From the NCBI GenBank assembly GCA_029939595.1, contig JAOZSQ010000050.1, forward strand, positions 1 to 16,881: a stretch of DNA of 16,881 bases, read 5' to 3'. The DNA is from EX4572-165 sp002254885. GTDB taxonomy: Archaea; Thermoplasmatota; E2; DHVEG-1. The notes under the pieces were generated by a model. It worked only from the letters and a program-made list of their open reading frames with translations. It searched no databases and was not told the origin of the DNA. Positions 14,843-16,881 of this stretch are shown here, piece after piece. How positions within the stretch are numbered: the stretch's first letter is position 1; each line of letters begins with the position of its first letter. The translations under genes and the position numbers were made by a program.

Positions 14843-16459
14843 ATGAAAAATAAAAATAAAATAGTTGTTTATCTAATTTGTATGATGTTAATAACTCTAA
14901 ATATATCAATTATTGCAGCATTAGAAGAGCATCAAGAAATGGAAAAGCCATATGAAATTATTGAACAAATAGATCCAATAACAAATGAAAAAGTTACTTA
15001 TTTTGTATCATATTTAAAACCAAATGATAGTGGAGATAAAAGAGAACGCCATCAAAGAATGAATTATGATGATAACTTAATATCAAATCCGTCTTTTGAA
15101 GACGGACAAGGAGACATGCCAGATGGATGGACATCATATGTATCCCCATCTAACAGTGAATGTTTATTTTTATGGGACTCAAATGAGGCATACTCGGGGA
15201 GTAAATCAATTGGTATAAGCAATTTTTATGATGCCAGTCATTATTGTAAATTTAAAGCTCAAGAACTAATCCCATTTAGATGGTCGTATAATTATGATTA
15301 TGAATTAACAATTTGGTACAAGCATAATAAAGTTCCAACCGGTCAAAATCAAAACACTCTGTTTAGTTTGGATTTTTATAATGAGGACCAAGAATATCTA
15401 ACTGGTTTTGGTTGGACATTATGGAAATCATATTCCACGGAATGGACTCAATTTGACTATAATTTTAATTTTGTTCGTGATTTTATTAAAGAAAAATATC
15501 CTGAAAAATTTGAAAATACAAGATTTATTCGTTTTAGTTTAGGAATGTTTGCATTTGATAACAATCTTGATGTTGATTCCTCATTTGAGGTTAGATTTGA
15601 TGACCTCTATCTATCATATACAGAAAACATTACCCCTGAAACGCCAACAGGGCCCGAAGAAGGAGATGTTGATGAGGAACTAACTTATAGTGTTGTAACA
15701 GCAGATCCACTTGATCGGCAAGTATATTATAAATGGAGTTGGGGGGATGGAACAGAAAGTGACTGGCTTGGACCTTTTGAATCCGGAGAAACCATTACTT
15801 ATTCTCATGCTTGGACTGAGAAAGGAATCTACACAGTAAAAGCAAAAGCCAAGAACTCAGAAGGTCTTGAAAGTGAGTGGTCACAAGGTTTAATCATTGG
15901 GATTCCATTGAAAAAAGATGGTGAAGATCAAGTACAAAATGATATTGATGGAGGATATGGAAGATGGAGTGGCATGTTTGCACAATCATTTATTCCATTG
16001 GAGAATACTCTATCGCAGGTATCATTATTTGTTATAAAAAAGGGAGAACCTGGAAATATTAAAGTATCCATTCGAAAAGAGTTAGAAGATGAAGATTTAA
16101 TCGTAACAGAAGTCTCTTCAGGGGGGATTTCTGATGAACGATATAACTGGATCACATTTGATTTTTCTGATATCGACATTATATCTGGTGAAACATATTA
16201 CATAACATGGACTCCATTTGATTCTGATAGTGAAAATGTTGTATACTGGGGCATTGCAGCGGATAATCCTTATAGTAATGGATGTGCTTGGCAAACTTAT
16301 CCTTGGGGGATATTCAACCCTATTGAATATCCAAATCCCGATTTTTGTTTTAAAACATTCTATGCAAAAGACAAACACCTAACCAATCACTTGTTAAGTT
16401 TCCTAGGGAATTATCCACAATTACTTCAATTATTAAGAAATATTTTAGGTTTATGGTGA
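14843..16459 (+). CDS. Secreted modular protein with carbohydrate-binding-like, PKD-like and C-terminal beta-sandwich domains
   Basis: The 538-residue product begins with a signal peptide (basic MKNKNK, hydrophobic 7-26). A jelly-roll module at about 78-260 starts NLISNPSFEDG...DGW and resembles carbohydrate-binding modules. A PKD-like domain follows at about 265-352, with YKWSWGDGTESDWLGPF, HAWTEKGIYTVKAKA and ESEWS. A third beta-sandwich at about 375-508 begins AQSFIPLENTLSQVSLF and ends FCFKTFY. An amphipathic, leucine-rich tail occupies 512-538. There is no catalytic motif, so a surface or extracellular binding role is inferred. The start is fixed by GGAGGT at 14829-14834, 8 bases before ATG, and by the signal peptide. 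The tail lacks a long hydrophobic span plus basic end, so ordinary membrane anchoring is doubtful. Its stop overlaps the ribosome binding site of a tiny downstream frame. Confidence 0.75.
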   Translation: MKNKNKIVVYLICMMLITLNISIIAALEEHQEMEKPYEIIEQIDPITNEKVTYFVSYLKPNDSGDKRERHQRMNYDDNLISNPSFEDGQGDMPDGWTSYVSPSNSECLFLWDSNEAYSGSKSIGISNFYDASHYCKFKAQELIPFRWSYNYDYELTIWYKHNKVPTGQNQNTLFSLDFYNEDQEYLTGFGWTLWKSYSTEWTQFDYNFNFVRDFIKEKYPEKFENTRFIRFSLGMFAFDNNLDVDSSFEVRFDDLYLSYTENITPETPTGPEEGDVDEELTYSVVTADPLDRQVYYKWSWGDGTESDWLGPFESGETITYSHAWTEKGIYTVKAKAKNSEGLESEWSQGLIIGIPLKKDGEDQVQNDIDGGYGRWSGMFAQSFIPLENTLSQVSLFVIKKGEPGNIKVSIRKELEDEDLIVTEVSSGGISDERYNWITFDFSDIDIISGETYYITWTPFDSDSENVVYWGIAADNPYSNGCAWQTYPWGIFNPIEYPNPDFCFKTFYAKDKHLTNHLLSFLGNYPQLLQLLRNILGLW

Positions 16460-16470
16460 GGAAAAATAAT

Positions 16471-16524
16471 ATGAAATTATGTAAAAATAAAGGTTTAACA
16501 CCAGCAATACCCGTTTTGATTTGA
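16471..16524 (+). pseudogene. Pilin-like N-terminus cut short after 17 codons
   Basis: GGTGAGG at 16455-16461, overlapping the previous stop codon, lies 9 bases before an ATG whose frame reads MKLCKNKGLTPAIPVLI and then TGA. The KNKGLTPAI part resembles the N-terminus of archaeal type IV pilin-like proteins (basic residues, Gly, then Ser/Thr-Pro and a hydrophobic start). Reading through the TGA gives eleven more codons, mostly hydrophobic at first, before TAA. It may be a decayed pilin-like gene, a sequencing error, or a chance small peptide. The strong ribosome binding site is the main argument that a gene existed here. Confidence 0.3.
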
Positions 16525-16565
16525 ATAATTGATTTCTTTTTATTGGAATCCATACAATAAAAACA

Positions 16566-16579
16566 TTTTTTTTATTTTT
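16566..16579 (+). terminator. T-rich transcription stop downstream of the secreted-protein locus
   Basis: Eight T residues, one A and five more T residues lie 42 bases after the last plus-strand stop codon, before a converging gene. Archaeal RNA polymerase stops at such U-runs without needing a hairpin. The call rests only on base content and position. Confidence 0.4.
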
Positions 16580-16691
16580 GTCAAAAAATAGTATCAATTA
16601 TGGTGATTCACTCAAAATTATTATCGAAAATAATACTGGTTTACATGGCTACCGCTAGATTTGTGATAAACGATTTAGGAATCACTAGCTT

Positions 16692-16881
16692 TTATCTGTA
16701 TAAAATGTCAGGCGGTTTATTTTTTATTCCATATGTTATTGCTTCAAGTATTGTTTTAAATGAATCTATTTCAAATCCTTTAAATAACGCGATTATGCCA
16801 CTCCATAAATATTTCTTTTTTCCTACTTTTTTTAATGCTGCCTGGAACAAGGGGCTGCATAATTGTTGTATCTGATCAACT
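16692..16881 (-). CDS. Partial gene, C-terminal 62 residues of an unidentified protein
   Basis: An open minus-strand frame enters from the right edge and ends at TAA 16692-16694. It encodes 62 residues of balanced, protein-like composition, including LFQAALKKVGKKKYLWSG, GFEIDSFKTILEAI and the end KNKPPDILYR. The 5' part is outside the window. The family is not recognised and no membrane segment or motif is clear. The plus-strand frame over the same bases (16600-16875) has a poorer, phenylalanine-rich composition and is taken to be its shadow. The gene converges on the secreted-protein locus. An imperfect inverted repeat (16654-16667 with 16681-16689) lies just after its stop. Confidence 0.55.
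   Translation of the reverse strand, partial: VDQIQQLCSPLFQAALKKVGKKKYLWSGIIALFKGFEIDSFKTILEAITYGIKNKPPDILYR

Noticed and set aside
16654..16689. Imperfect inverted repeat after the right-edge gene as a terminator
   Set aside because: The stem needs a five-base bulge and is not followed by a T-run on the minus strand, so it is not listed as a terminator.
16600..16875. Plus-strand frame of 91 codons
   Set aside because: Composition is rich in Phe, Ile and Tyr with no recognisable pattern, there is no good ribosome binding site, and the opposite strand gives a more natural protein end.

Overview
The window is AT-rich DNA from an archaeon. The markers are isopentenyl phosphate kinase, type 2 IPP isomerase, a short-chain geranylgeranyl diphosphate synthase, an archaeal GluRS and aEF-1beta paired with a tiny zinc-ribbon gene. 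Promoters look like TATA boxes about 25 bp before start codons, and Shine-Dalgarno motifs follow GGAGGTGAT. The membrane-anchored double winged-helix regulator and the secreted PKD-type protein suggest a euryarchaeal lineage, perhaps an uncultured Thermoplasmatota relative. That placement is inference. I see no rRNA, tRNA, CRISPR array or transposase.

Layout. (1) 1-4616, + strand: an isoprenoid/translation operon, ipk-fni-idsA-gltX, with overlapping or nearly touching genes. It would make DMAPP/IPP and then GGPP for archaeal lipids, with GluRS at the end. (2) 4680-5366, +: a membrane-tethered regulator with two winged helices. Its stop codon overlaps the stop of the convergent aEF-1beta gene. 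(3) 5363-5836, -: a 54-residue four-CxxC zinc-ribbon gene followed by aEF-1beta, read from a TATA box that predicts a nearly leaderless mRNA. (4) 5902-13485, -: a five-gene surface-glycan cluster read right to left. It contains a GT28/MurG-like glycosyltransferase, a GT-C-like multi-pass protein with a sequon-rich ectodomain, a GT4 glycosyltransferase, an 822-residue protein of beta/alpha-alpha/beta layout without clear assignment, and a UPF0104/flippase-like membrane protein. (5) 13580-14392, +: orotidine 5'-phosphate decarboxylase of the longer type 2 subfamily, divergent from the glycan cluster.

(6) 14393-14842 is a 450-base gap with hairpins and two successive SD+ATG modules in the same frame. 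(7) 14843-16459, +: a secreted modular beta-sandwich/PKD protein with an odd amphipathic C-terminal tail. It is followed at once by a well-placed ribosome binding site and a pilin-like N-terminus that stops after 17 codons. (8) 16692-16881, -: the 3' end of an unidentified gene running off the window.

The most interesting parts are the glycan cluster with its unassigned 822-residue enzyme-like protein, and the secreted-protein locus with its dual start, C-terminal tail and truncated pilin-like cistron. The missing conserved histidine in the IPP isomerase also deserves a look. Nothing in the window can be shown from sequence alone to be a wholly new system.
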